From Amorphophallus konjac (lineage: Eukaryota > Streptophyta > Magnoliopsida > Alismatales > Araceae), in the NCBI GenBank assembly GCA_022559845.1, contig CM040126.1, positions 142,484,064 to 142,548,063 on the forward strand: a DNA stretch of 64,000 nucleotides. The letters run 5' to 3'. The position numbers and the translations under genes are program-made. Shown piece after piece: positions 10,915-23,330 of the stretch; position 1 is the stretch's first letter, and each line of letters opens with the position of its first letter. Below the pieces are notes generated by a model. That model was not told the origin of the DNA, ran no database searches, and saw only the letters and a program-made list of their open reading frames with translations.

Positions 10915-11830
10915 AGTCTGCTGCGTTGACTCCATCAGCCTGCAGCGTTGACGCATCTTTGATCCAGTGATCAAGTCTTCAACAGATGGGCGTGATGCGT
11001 CGACGCTATCAGCATGTTGCGTTGACGCATGGAGCTGCAGCGTTTGAACTTAGATGGCTTCAGCCCTCTCACGTTTCGTGTGGAGTGAGTTGACGCATTG
11101 TGCAACTGCGTCCACCCTCTGGTCACCTTGTCGATCCATCAACCTGCTGCGTCGACGCCACTTGATGAATGCATTGACGCTCCAGAGTAATCCACCAGCT
11201 TCTTTCTTGATTGTTTGAACTACTACGTTCACGCCACTTGATCAAGGCGTTGACGCATTGGTGTGTTCCAGTAAGCAAACAGCCTAGCCTTTTTAACTGC
11301 TGGGTCGACGCTGCTCCACTGCTGTGTTGATGCTATGGAATATTTTTAACAAGGCCTCTTCTTCTTGAGTGGCTGAGTTGACGCAGCCTTTGCATAGAGT
11401 TGACGCTGTGAAGAGTATCCGTGGATGTATCTTCACTGGTGCGTGGACGCCTTAAGCTCTAGCGTCGACCCTATTCCCTTCAGCAACAAGAATGAAGTTA
11501 TAAGGTCTAAGTATATACATTGTATTGTATATACTTCGAAAGAAATAGTCCAATGTATATACTTCAAGAACTCTAGACAACGGACGTTGTACAGACTTCA
11601 GATGCTTTGAACGCTTGAGCGATGTATAGACTCTGAATCGATAAGGTAGGCTGTACAGACTTCAAGACTAATGTATGAAGCAAAGCAAGAGCTCTTTCAA
11701 AAAAATTCCAATGCGTCAACGCATTGAAGGAACATCGTCGACGCACCAGTTGACACAATTTATAGACCAGCTCTGGGACAGACCAGTGAGTTGACGCAAT
11801 GATCCCATGCGTCAACGCATCATGCAATAC
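10915..11830 (-). repeat. Array of GCGTTGACGC-type palindromes in element I U3
   Basis: At least fifteen copies of forms such as CTGCGTTGACGC, GCGTCGACGC and GCGTCAACGCA lie in both orientations, irregularly spaced by 20-60 bp. Many pairs are complementary and could fold. A few TGTACAGACTTC units (11515-11665) are mixed in. The matching array in the 5' LTR is at about 28625-29525. Each unit contains TTGAC or TGACG, cores known from W-box and as-1-type sites. Confidence 0.8.
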
Positions 11831-12010
11831 GCATGCAAACTCATGAATTCAATGTTGTATATCAGACACAGTCCTATGCAATCATATTAGCAGCCATACT
11901 CAAAACACAATATCATAATGCACTGACTGTGTTGCAATCATCAAAACAAATCAGCATGCTATCATCAAACCCACCATTAAAACCATCATCAAAACCACAG
12001 GGGCACAACA

Positions 12011-12412
12011 ATCTCCCCCTTTTTGATGATGGCAACACTACATAGTGAGTCAATCTGATGACTCAAACTATTCTCCCCCTTTGACTTCATCAAAAAGAAA
12101 AATAGTTTGACAAATTAAAGCATGAAAAAAAAAATTAGTCAATTCCTCCCCCTTGCAAGAACATGATTCTCCCCCTTTAAGAGTTTCAGCAAAAACATGA
12201 GTTAGAGATGATCAAAAGGAACCTGCAAGAAATGATTGACTGATGTTCTCCCCCTTTGGTATAATCAAAATAAACCATGGGAAGGAGTATGAATGCAGAT
12301 GCAGATACCAGAATGCAAGGTCTCAAATCTTCTCCTACTATGCAGCATGATGCATATGACAAGGAGGCTCCCCCTCAATAAATGGAATCTTATGAGATAG
12401 ATGAGAAGAGAC
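12011..12412 (-). other. Element I tail end with multiple polypurine tracts
   Basis: Directly inside the 3' LTR, the minus strand reads AAAAAGGGGGAGAT before TGTTGTG, the main polypurine tract (12011-12025). Further GGGGGAGAA-like tracts occur near 12072, 12148, 12173, 12249 and 12369. Repeated tracts in this position are a known Sirevirus trait. GAGAC at 12408-12412 is the left target duplication of element II. Confidence 0.85.
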
Positions 12413-15297
12413 TGTTAGGGTGCTAGGCCCGGATACAGAGGGGGGTGAATGTATCCTTCTATGTATAATGGCCAAATAAAACTTGGAAGCTAGAGATGGA
12501 CACAGAATAGAACCAATTTGATTCAACTCAAATACAAACACTTGGAGCGTGCCTATCCAAGCATCTAGCGGAAGCAAATTCAGCAATCTGATGAACCAGT
12601 TGAAAATCCTTTTAAACAAAAGAGCAAATATGTAACTGGCCCCCCCAATAACCAACTAGCGGAAGCAGCACAAATGAGAATAAGAAATCTCAAGACAATC
12701 TGTGAAGGGTGGTAGGAGATATGGAAGAACACACTACAAGCAAACCACTGCTCAAATATTTTAAGGTGGTTCGGTCCTCCAGACCTACATCCACCCCTCA
12801 CTCCCAACCGGAGTGAGGCTTCACTAGCAAATGCTAGAACCAAGTAGACTCAGTCTGCAAACAGTTGCTGCCACACAGCTTGACCAGGGGAACAGCCTCC
12901 CCTCTTCCTCCCAACCGGAGGGACACCCAAGTGACTCCCAGCCACTTGGAAACTAGAGGTCAAAGACCTCTCTTCCTCCAGACCAGGAGGGACCACTGGA
13001 CTTGCAACCATAAGCCCAGAACCGGAGGACTAGCCTCCCTTCCTCTAACCAGAGGGCAACCCACAAGTGACAACCTGTCACTTGTAATCTGGAGATCAGA
13101 TCTCCCTTCTCCTGAACCAACAGGAGGAACCCGATCCCCAACAGGGCAATCGGAAGAACAAAGGTGATCAGAAAACAAAGGAAAACAATAAAGGAAAATA
13201 ACACAGCAATCAGAAAGCTGTAAAATGAAATGCACAATGTAGCTCTCAATGGAGCTGACTGGCCTGGATCTGATCCACTGTCCAGTGAAGACAGATCTTC
13301 AAGCAGCTTCTTCCTTCTTCTCCACGAGCTCTCTTGCTCACTCTCTTTCTCTCTTTCTTTCTCTTCTACTCTCCAAATCTCTCACTCTCTATCTCTCTTT
13401 CTTTCTCTTCTACTCTCCTAATCTCTCACTCACCGCTCTCTCTTCACGGCTTCTCTCTTCTATCTCTTCTTCCTCTCTTTTCCTTCTTTTTCTCTTTTTA
13501 TGGATCGAAGGGCTTTCTGCTCTTCAGGCTTCTGCTTCGATCAACCTTCATCTGAAGACGAAGGCTCCATTATATACCAGCAGCAGCAGGTGGGTAAGGT
13601 GCAGAATGCGTGTGCCTCCCACGCTTCATCCAGAACCTTCTTGCCACGTGCCCTTATAGCATTGGTTCCTTTAGTATCGGATCACGTGCAGCCCAGACAC
13701 CGGTGTATGTTCTTCCTCGGACCTGCAAGGAGATAAAAACCATTAACACTGAGGGCCACAAGAACTAAAACTGCATGAGGTATGTGATAGCAATACGAGA
13801 TGCACCTTACTGAGAATGACACGAGATACACAAGATTATTACAGTACGAGACAAGGAGAGAATGACACGAGGTCAGATGCAAATAGCACGAGGTAAAAAA
13901 GAGAACGACACGAAGTATCACCGTAACAAAACAAACACTACGAAGAGAACGACACGAGATACATAATAATAAAGCTAACACCTCAAAGAAAACGACACGA
14001 AGTCTCATTGTAACAAAACAACCACTACGAAGAGAACGACACGAGATACATAAGCAACACGAAGACACGAATACAAAAACAACACGACATAACAAACAGC
14101 AAAGAGAACGGCACGAGGTGAAACGACACTTTACTAGAAAGACTTGAATACACACGAAAATAACTCGAGTATTAAGTTGCTCGAACGCACGATCGACTCG
14201 AAGACGAAAACGACACCAAGTGTGGTTACAAAATAAGAAAGACACGAGGTCTAGGAAAAGCAACACAAAGATAGAAATAACAAAGAAACGACTCGAACTA
14301 AGGACGACATGGAGACAACACAGTCAGACTCGACTTGAGACACTTAAAGCTTGAATTTAGAGAAGAATGCATGAAGTAAAATCAACACGAATATAGAAAT
14401 AACATGAAGACTCAAACACAAAAATAACACGAAGACATGAAAACAACACGAAGACCCAAACGCAGAAATAACATGAGGACACAACAAGAGACAGTCAACG
14501 AGACGCTGACTCGGTACAGACTTAAGCTCAATCAAGACAGTCGATGTATAGACTTGACAGAGATTTCTGCAGCGAATGTATAGACTTGGAATCATGGAGG
14601 CAAATGTATAGACATCTGAGGAAATGAAACGAGTCAGTGTACAGACTTCAAATTCCACCGACCAGTGTATGGACTTCAACAATGAACGGCTGTACATACT
14701 TCATGTGAAAAACCCAATGTACAGACTTTGAATTCGAAGACCAATGTGCAGACTTCACGCTGTACAGACTTTCCAAAGATAACGTAACGCTGTACAGACT
14801 TGAACTAAAGACCAATGTATGGACTTCAAAACAGATGCTAAGGCCAAGAGGAGTGTATAGACTTTCACGATGTATGGACTTGGTGATCTTCAAAGCACAA
14901 TGTCCAGACTTTGCCACTGTATGGACTTGAGGAAACAGTGCAACGTATGGACTTGATCTCAAGAAATGTAAGCGATGTACACACTTAGCCAATGTGTAGA
15001 CTTTGCCTTAGACGCTAAATGAGATGCTAAAGTCTGTATAGACTTAGCCTAAGACAATGTATGAACATATCAGCAGAGAAGCAATGCACAGAACAGAAAT
15101 CAAGAACAGAAATCAAGCACAAGCCAATATATCACAGCATGACTCAAGCATACACATGCGTTCTTCACAATTCAGACATGACACACTTATGCAATCTCCC
15201 ACAGAAAAGGTCAGACATATTCAAGACAATGTGGTGACTCATTCATGTTGCTATCATTAAAACACCACATCATCAACAAAGCACAAGGGGCACAACA
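12413..15297 (-). repeat. Element II 3' LTR
   Basis: In plus orientation it begins TGTTAGGGTGC and ends GGGGCACAACA. On the minus strand: U3 array (15055 to 13790), G-boxes at 13683-13688 and 13645-13650, TATA-like GGTATATAAT at 13569-13578, a GA-rich leader (13500-13300), then U5 with the conserved hairpin at 12765-12795. The 194- and 117-codon open frames inside are translations of the array and recur in the other LTR only because the copies are young. Confidence 0.92.
13790..15055 (-). repeat. Two motif arrays in element II U3: GACACGA and TGTATAGACTT
   Basis: At 13790-14330 the plus strand carries more than a dozen forms of 'gaacgacacgagat', 20-40 bp apart. At 14510-15055 follow about twenty forms of 'tgtacagactt' or 'tgtatagactt', read on the minus strand as AAGTCTGTACA. 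Both arrays recur in the second LTR (about 21823-23088). The second motif is the one that fills the U3 of element IV, while the first is seen only here. Confidence 0.82.
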
Positions 15298-17824
15298 ATC
15301 TCCCCCTTTTTGATGATGGCAACATAATGAGTCACACTGACTCTTCAAACTATTCTCCCCCTTTGACATAATCAAAAAGAAGGGAAATGGTTTGATAGTC
15401 AAATGCAGCACAACAATGCAGAGAATGAGTCAAGGTACTTTAAAATAAAGGTCTCCCTTATGACCATGAAACAGTTCTCCCCCTATCAACATGCATGATT
15501 GACTACTCTCCCCTTATATGAAAATAAATCATAACTCCCCCTGAGGCACAGGAATGGACTCTAGTTATCCAATAAATCAATCTGAAATCAGCCATTACAA
15601 AGAATCTTAATTCTGGTGAAGATACCACAGAATCAGAACTTATTGCAGAACAAGATGGAAGATTCCAACAGTGTAGAGAGAAATACATCTTCAGGAATCC
15701 ATCTGAAATCCACCATCATAAAGATTCTGAGGTTCAGAAGGCTGCAAGTGAACAAGGTAATAATGGGAGTGGCACCTCACATTTGTATGGTCAGAAAAAT
15801 GCAGATGGAATCAGTCAACTGATAAGAAAGGAGTTGACTATACAGTTTTTGTTGATCATGCATAAATCTGATCATGAGGGATTTGAATGCAAGGTCACAA
15901 ATGATATGAACATGATTCAGTATGACAAGGAATGCTCCCCGTGAATAGATGCCACTTGATATGCAAGTGATGCATGATATGGAAGCTCCCCCTCAATAAG
16001 TGGAATCTTATGAGATAGATGAGAAGGAGACCACAGGGGCAGACAAGGAGAAGTTCAGGTCAATGATCTAAGGAAAGTGAGCAGAAAGATTTTCAAGGAG
16101 ATATCAATCTCATAAATCTAAAACATAATTTTTCAAGGTCTTCCATTATAGGGACTTATGAATGAGACTTTTGAAGAGCATGGTTTAAACATGATGTATG
16201 CAGAGTTTATCAATAAAATTCTGTATTGATATCTAAAACCATGTTTTAATAAAGATGAACCAAGCCCTCATATTTATCTTGATTAATCTCCCTTTCTCTT
16301 ACACAATCAAATCTATTGACTTCTTTCAGAATTACATGCACTAGTATTGAAGTCAAGAAATTATGAGGTCATATGATTTTGTCTAGGGTTGTAGCAATTT
16401 GATTTTAGCATCAATATTCAGATATTGAGATATGTTCAACAATTTTTCATGCTACAAATTTTACGAGCAGTCTAGTTCAGTTCACACCTTGTAACTAGAG
16501 GATATATCTTGATCAGAGGCCAATATTCCTAAGCACTTAGTGTGACTAACTGTCATGCTATATATGAACAGATATAGCATTTACACATCATGACACACTC
16601 CAAATTATTTCTTGATGAGTGAGTTGTATTTCTCAGTGTGCATGCCATTGCTCTGCCTGAATTTCAATGAATTCTTAATCAGAGTTAACTAAGGCACCTC
16701 ATGACACAGTCCTTTGGACATGTGTTTCTCAGTGACCAATGTCATTGCTCTGACAGATATTACCCTTTAGACATTTCAGAAAAATTCATTTGCTTCAAAT
16801 CAATAATAGTTTCATGTACTTAATCAGTTGAAGTCATGTATTCAAAAGTGCAGATTTCAGAAGTTTTCAAGACACAGCATGAAACAGATGGTTAATGTTT
16901 ATTAAACATGTTTCAGATATTTTTAAGAGATTTTAAAGTCAAACCTTGAGTACATTAAACTTAAACCACCTGAGTTATTTCAGATATTCATAAAAACGTA
17001 AAATAGAAGATTTCTAGTTCAAAAGTTTTCAGATTTATGATCGAGATAGCCCATTGAAATCTTCATGAAGGACTGATAGAATTTTGAACCCAAGTAATAC
17101 CAATTGATAGGAGAAATACCAATTGTTAAGAGAGATTGTGAAGCTCAAGGTTTTCAGAATATGATTAAGGTTTGTCAACAAAATTAGTAAGAAGGGATAT
17201 GCAATGAGTTCTGACACATGTATGCATTTGACAACCTATATGCAATGCATTGACTCCCCCTCACAATATGCATTCAAACTCTCTTTTTGGCATTTTCAAT
17301 ATAAGGAAGTGCAATGCACTATATGTATGCAGGGACATGCAAAGACTCAACGTTGAATGCTATGCAAGGATATGTAATTAACTCCCCCTGAAAATATGCA
17401 ATGTTTGCACTGAAAACTGAACATATGAAACCAATTGATATTGTGACTTGTGCACAATCAGACTGTCCTATCAGATTTTTCAACATGGGCAGCATGCATG
17501 GATCAAATTTCAGCTAATCAGATTTTTCAGAAAGTAATGGACAGATTTCAAACAGCATTCAGATGCAGTTCAGATTTTTCAATGTACTATATATGCAAAT
17601 CACATATATGCACTTCAGATGAGGAGAGTTCAGAGGCATCAATTCAAACAATGCAGATGAAGAATGATTATGCAAAAATAGATTTAGTATGTCATGCAAT
17701 AGAACTAAAAACAAGGAGGTGCAAGAAATTTACCTGAAGGATTCAGGAAGGGGTTTTCATTCTTGAGTGCCTTGGTTTATTACCCCTTTTTTTTCCAGTC
17801 CCAAGGCACACCTGTATAGCAATG
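15298..17824 (-). other. Element II non-coding tail in place of pol
   Basis: About 2.5 kb between the gag end and the 3' LTR, without a credible ORF. GGGGGAGAA-type tracts (minus strand) occur near 15300, 15353, 15476, 15536 and 15986. From about 16030 to 17440 it matches the tails of elements I (about 23380-24860) and IV (51560-52990, opposite strand) with many small changes. A block of about 120 bp present in I and IV is missing near 17470. Confidence 0.8.
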
Positions 17825-20320
17825 TTATTTTGCACAAATAGGTACCCAAGAAGTCTTGGGTCTTGACATCACAGTATTACTCCTAGCAGCAATTTTCAGA
17901 TCTGATTTACGCACATTCTTGTTATCATGAATTCTATGTGCATACACATGAGATTTTCTGTTAACAGAATAAAAATTCTGTTTACCAAAACCAGTTTGGT
18001 TTTGATATCCTGCCAGCCAACAGGTTGCAGCCCTGTGACCTGACTTCCCACAATGATGACATGTAAATTTCGCAACATGGAGTTTAGCAGGGTTATTTTG
18101 AACATGCCAACAATTTCCAGCTCTGTGGCCTGGCTTTCCACAGTTATAACATGAAGGTTTTGCAAATTATCTTACAGGGAATTTAGCATGTTTGAGATTC
18201 ACATTTCTACCCTGAATATACCAACAGTCCTTGACTGTATGGCCATGCTTTCTGCAGTGAGAGCAATAAGAGGCATTCTTTTTAAAATTGAGTTCATTAT
18301 TGCCATAGCCTCCTTGGGCATGCCAACAATCAATGGCCCTGTGGCCATCCTTTCCACATTCAAAGCATGAAATAGAATTTCTTTTAAACGAGCCTGACCA
18401 GCATTCAGAGGCCCTGTGACCCATTTTGTTGCAGTTAAAACAGATGATATGCTGGTTCATTGAAACAGATTTATTTTTATTAAAAACATGTTGGTTTGCA
18501 GGGAATTTAGCATGATATGAATAAAAGGTTTTCTTACCACTAGCAAACCAGCAATGAGCAATTGAGTGTCCTAATTTACCACAATTAGAACATGTGATAC
18601 TCCTTTTCTGAGGTGAAGGATTTTTATCATGAGATCTCCTAGCATTCTTATCATCCTTCTCCATCAACTTACACTCATGCATCAGATGTCCAACTTTATG
18701 ACAGTAATGACAGATAATCTTCTTTTTAGATGCATATGAGTGTGTGTGAGGACTGTGATCAGCAAACACTGATGGACCCTTTTTATTCATTTTCTTTTCT
18801 CCAGTCATTTTCTGATTTTTATCCTGTTTCTCTGTTTTCTTAGCCTTGTACTGAGTTGGAGATGAAGTAGAAGGCTTTTCCTGTTCAGAAGATTTGACAA
18901 AGACAGTTTTCAGGTTGGCTCCATCAACCTTCCTCATGACTGGACTGTAACCCAGTCCTTCCTTTTTAAAATTAATCTTTGTTCCCAGCTTTTTCTGAGC
19001 AATGGGATGTTTATCTTTAGAGGTGGTGGCTACATCTGAACCACTTACAAAAGATGTCATAACTTTGTTCTGAAGTTCCTTCTTGTTTATCTTATTGTAG
19101 CCCAGCCCTTCCTTCCTAGGGTTGATTTTTATACCTAGTAGCTTGTCTAGGTTTTTCTGCCCATCAACAAATTTAGACAAGGAAACTTTCAAATCCTGAA
19201 TTTCATTTTCTAAAGAGAAAATATGTAGCTCATAACTGGCAATCTCTTGTTCACTGCAATTCACACATTCAGTTAACACCTTGTTGGCAGTTTTATATAT
19301 TTCAATTTCATTTTTCAGATTGCTCAGTTTATCAGAATCTTCAATACAAACAGTTTTTCCTCTTTCCAAAGTAAGAAGTCTTTCAGACATGCCACTGTTT
19401 AACAGCTTCAATTTTTCAATTTCCTTCATATCTTTTTGCTATTTTTCAAGATCTTTCTGTAATTCTATGTTTACAAACTTTATGACATTAAGTTTTTCAA
19501 TCAGCAATTTGTTCTTCTGTTTAAGTTTATCTGATTTTTCTTTATTTTCTTTGGAGAACCCTCTAAGAGAATCATTTTTTGATTTTAGCTTGTTTAGATC
19601 AGATTTAACACATTCAACTTCTTTCAACAAATCTTTACTCTGAACAGACTCATGACAAGTTTGGCTAAGCTTCTTCTCAAGTTCAGAGTTTTCTTTTACA
19701 TGATCTTGATTCTCAATTTTCAGCAATGAAATTTGTTTCTTTAGCATTTGAATATCAGACATACAAGTATCATGAACATTTTTTAGTTCAGCACAGTTTT
19801 TACATGGAGAATTGAAACTGTCTGACCTACTATTCTTCTTCAATTTTTTGTATTATTTTCTTAACTGTTCATGAGATTCAAATAATTCAACATATGCATT
19901 CTCCCACTCTTGTAGAGAAAAATTCTCGAAGACATTTACCTCATCATCATCACCTTCTTCATTTTGATTGCTGCCTTGATCGCTGCCACTTTGATTGCTT
20001 CTGTTGACCATCATGCAGCAGTCCACATCTATCTCCTGAATTCGCTTCAGTGTATCCAAAATATCTTTAGCCGAACTGTAATCAAAGAAACATGAATGGA
20101 AAGCTCTATCAGTAGTTGCCTTCATCAGATTTATAGCTATCTGATTTTCCTCATGCTTAGACTTGTGACTATCAGTCCATTTGAACTTTTTCTTTGGTAG
20201 TTCATGAGGACCGTATGAAATTACTTTCTACAGGTCTGGATTCACAGATTTAACATAATTCTTCAGACTAGCGAACCATGCATTAAAATGCGTACCACTG
20301 AAAATCGGTGGATGAACCAT
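17825..20320 (-). pseudogene. gag: Element II Gag, coiled coil with seven CCHC knuckles, four stops
   Basis: The frame opens at the ATG at 20320 with MVHPPIFSGTHF, the usual copia Gag opening, and closes at TAA 17825-17827 after WVPICAK: 831 codons. In-frame stops lie at 20228-20230, near 19850, at 19439-19441 and at 18167-18169; without them the phase never changes. The first 170 residues resemble the copia gag domain. A Lys/Glu-rich coiled coil (about 180-430) follows, then a basic linker. Seven zinc knuckles (CX2CX4HX4C) lie between about 535 and 760, for example CHYCHKVGHLMHEC and CHHCGKSGHRAATC. Such a Gag would form the particle and bind element RNA. No protease follows. The copy is dead as written, though the stops may be recent. 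Confidence 0.9.
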
Positions 20321-20431
20321 TGAAAACAAATCAAAATAATGCAATAGGAATATTGATGCACTAAAAACAAATTAGCACCGAAAACCAGAGATCGAATCTG
20401 CAGGTCGTTGGACCTTGTATGCAAACACTGA

Positions 20432-20445
20432 GCTCTGATACCAAC
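20432..20445 (-). other. Element II primer-binding site
   Basis: The minus strand reads GTTGGTATCAGAGC directly after the LTR end CCCTAACA. TGGTATCAGAGC is complementary to the 3' end of plant initiator Met tRNA, the usual minus-strand primer of copia elements. Confidence 0.9.
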
Positions 20446-23330
20446 TGTTAGGGTGCTAGGCCCGGATACAGAGGGGCGTGAATGTATCCTTCTATGTATA
20501 ATGGCCAAATAAAACTTGGAAGCTAGAGATAGACACAGAATAGAACCAATTTGATTCAACTCAAATACAAACACTTGGAGCGTGCCTATCCAAGCATCTA
20601 GCGGAAGCAAATCAAGCAATCTGATGAACCAGTTGAAAATCCTTTTAAACAAAAGAGCAAATATGTAACTGGCCCCCCAAATAACCAACTAGCGGAAGCA
20701 GCACAAATGAGAATAAGAAATCTCAAGACAATCTGTGAAGGGTGGTAGGAGATATGGAAGAACACACTACAAGCAAACCACTGCTCAAAGATTTTAAGGT
20801 GGTTCGGTCCTCCAGACCTACATTCACCCCTCACTCCCAACCGGAGTGAGGCTTCACTAGCAAACGCTAGAACCAAGCAGACTCAGTCTGCAAACAGTTG
20901 CTGCCACACAGCTTGACCAGGGGAACAGCCTCCCCTCTTCCTCCCAACCGGAGGGACACCCAAGTGACTCCCAGCCACTTGGAAACTAGAGGTCAAAGAC
21001 CTCTCTTCCTCCAGACCAGGAGGGACCACTGGACTTGCAACCACAAGCCCAGAACCGGAGGACTAGCCTCCCTTCCTCTAACCAGAGAGCAACCCACAAG
21101 TGACAACCTGTCACTTGCAACCTGGAGATCATATCTCCCTTCTCCTGAACCAACAGGAGGAACCCGATCCCCAACAGGGCAATCGAAAGAACAAAGGTGA
21201 TCAGAAAACAAAGGAAAATAATAAAGGAAAATAACACAGCAATCAGAAAGCTGTAAAATGAAATGCACAATGTGGCTCTCAACGGAGCTGACTGGCATGG
21301 ATCTGATCCACGGTCCAGTGAAGACAGATCTTCAAGCAGCTTCTTCCTTCTTCTCCACGAGCTCTCTCGCTCACTCTCTTTCTCTCTTTCTTTCTCTTCT
21401 GCTCTCCAAATCTCTCACTCTCTATCTCTCTTTCTTTCTCTTCTACTCTCCTAATCTCTCACTCACCGCTCTCTCTTCACGGCTTCTCTCTTCTATCTCT
21501 TCTTCCTCTCTTTTCCTTCTTTTTCTCTTTTTCTGGATCGAAGGGCTTTCTGCTCTTCAGGCTTCTGCTTCGATCAACCTTCATCTGAAGACGAAGGCTC
21601 CATTATATACCAGCAGCAGCAGGTGGGTAAGGTGCAGAACGCGTGTGCCTCCCACGCTTCATCTAGAACCTTCTTGCCACGTGCCCTTATAGCATTGGTT
21701 CCTTTAGTATCGGATCACGTGCAGCCCAGACACCGGTGTATGTTCTTCCTCGGACCTGCAAGGAGATAAAAACCATTAACACTGAGGGCCACAAGAACTA
21801 AAACTGCATGAGGTATGTGATAGCAATACGAGATGCACCTTACTGAGAACGACACGAGATACACAAGATTATTACAGTACGAGACAAGGAGAGAATGACA
21901 CGAGGTCAGATGCAAACAGCACGAGGTAAAAAAGAGAACGACACGAAGTATCACTGTAACAAAACAAACACTACGAAGAGAACGACACGAGATACATAAT
22001 AATAAAGCTAACACCTCAAAGAAAATGACACGAAGTCTCATTGTAACAAAACAACCACTACGAAGAGAACGACACGAGATACATAAGCAACACGAAGACA
22101 CGAATACAAAAACAACACGACATAACAAACAGCAAAGAGAACGGCACGAGGTGAAACGACACTTTACTAGAAAGACTTGAATACACAGGAAAACAACTCG
22201 AGTATTAAGTTGCTCGAACGCACGATCGACTCGAAGACGAAAACGACACGAAGTGTTGTTACAAAACAAGAAAGACACGAGGTCTAGGAAAAGCAACACA
22301 AAGACAGAAATAACAAAGAAACGACTCGAACTAAGGACGACATGGAGACAACACAGTCAGACTCGACTTGAGACACTTAAAGCTTGAATTTAGAGAAGAA
22401 TGCACGAAGTAAAATCAACACAAAGATAGAAATAACATGAAGACTCAAACACAAAAATAACACGAAGACATGAAAACAACACGAAGACCCAAACGCAGAA
22501 ATAACATGAGGACACAACAAGAGACAGTCAACGAGACGCTGACTCGGTACAGACTTAAGCTCAATCAAGACAGTCGATGTATAGACTTGACAGAGATTTC
22601 TGCAGCGAATGTATAGACTTAGAATCATGGAGGCAAATGTATAGACATCTGAGGAAATGAAACGAGTCAGTGTACAGACTTCAAATTCCACCGACCAGTG
22701 TATGGACTTCAACAATGAACGGCTGTACATACTTCATGTGAAAAACCCAATGTACAGACTTTGAATTCGAAGACCAATGTGCAGACTTCACGCTGTACAG
22801 ACTTTCCAAAGATAACGTAACGCTGTACAGACTTGAACTGAAGACCAATGTATGGACTTCAAAACAGATGCTAAGGCCAAGAGGAGTGTATAGACTTTCA
22901 CGATGTATGGACTTGGTGATCTTCAAAGCACAATGTCCAGACTTTGCCACTGTATGGACTTGAGGAAACAGTGCAACGTATGGACTTGATCTCAAGAAAT
23001 TTAAGCGATGTACACACTTAGCCAATGTGTAGACTTTGCCTTAGACGCTAAATGAGACGCTAAAGTCTATATAGACTTAGCCTAAGACAATGTATGAACA
23101 TATCAGCAGAGAAGCAATGCACAGAACAGAAATCAAGAACAGAAATCAAGCACAAGCCAATATATCACAACATGACTCAAGCATATACATGCGTTCTTCA
23201 CAATTCAGACATGGCACACTTATGCAATCTCCCACAGAAAAGGTCAGACATATTCAAGACAATGTGGTGACTCATTCATGTTGCTATCATTAAAACACCA
23301 CATCATCAACAAAGCACAAGGGGCACAACA
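20446..23330 (-). repeat. Element II 5' LTR
   Basis: 2885 bp, the same length as its partner. Promoter parts on the minus strand: G-boxes 21716-21721 and 21678-21683, TATA-like sequence 21602-21611, GA-rich leader 21535-21340. The U5 hairpin region 20798-20828 has one arm changed (TCACC for CCACC). It is followed by GAGAC. Confidence 0.92.

Larger units (their letters stand above)
10071..12010 (-). repeat. Element I 3' LTR, second part (R and U3)
   Basis: Continues the LTR broken at 722 and matches 27777-29713. On the minus strand it holds, in order of transcription, the U3 motif array (11830 down to 10915), two G-boxes, a TATA box, a GA-rich leader of about 250 bp (10690-10440) and U5. The CT-rich open frames on the plus strand here are low-complexity shadows. 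It ends GGGGCACAACA at 12010, next to the polypurine tract. Confidence 0.9.
12413..23330 (-). mobile_element. Element II: gag-only Ty1/copia (Sirevirus-like) retrotransposon inside element I
   Basis: Two LTRs of 2885 bp each (12413-15297, 20446-23330), identical target duplications GAGAC (12408-12412, 23331-23335), a Met-type primer site next to the right LTR and polypurine tracts next to the left one fix minus orientation. The 5.1-kb inside contains only a gag reading frame with stops (17825-20320) and a long non-coding tail. The LTR copies differ at only a few visible positions, so this is a recent insertion. It shares gag end, tail and U5 with elements I and IV but has a different U3 array. 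Confidence 0.92.

Noticed and set aside
10333..10951. Leu/Ser/Phe-rich plus-strand frames over the CT-rich leader, also at 13249-13659, 21258-21692 and 28039-28674
   Set aside because: Low-complexity CT repeats antisense to the LTR leader; they differ in length and phase between copies and have no domain.
13682..14697. 194- and 117-codon minus-strand frames in element II LTR, also at 21715-22730
   Set aside because: Their Ser/Arg/Leu/Cys-rich translations simply reflect the GACACGA and TGTATAGACTT arrays. They recur because the two LTRs are nearly identical.
17896..18165. 89-codon minus-strand frame at the Gag II end, and its equivalent at 25437-25682
   Set aside because: Out-of-phase shadow of the last two knuckles; the gag phase continues through the stop at 18167 with intact CCHC motifs.
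20432..20445. tRNA-like words TGGTATCAGAGC at several places
   Set aside because: These are primer-binding sites complementary to a tRNA end; no cloverleaf surrounds them.
20263..20688. 141-codon minus-strand frame overlapping the Gag II start and primer site
   Set aside because: It runs through LTR, primer site and leader in a phase other than gag; the related LTR frame at 12338-12655 shows it is LTR-derived.
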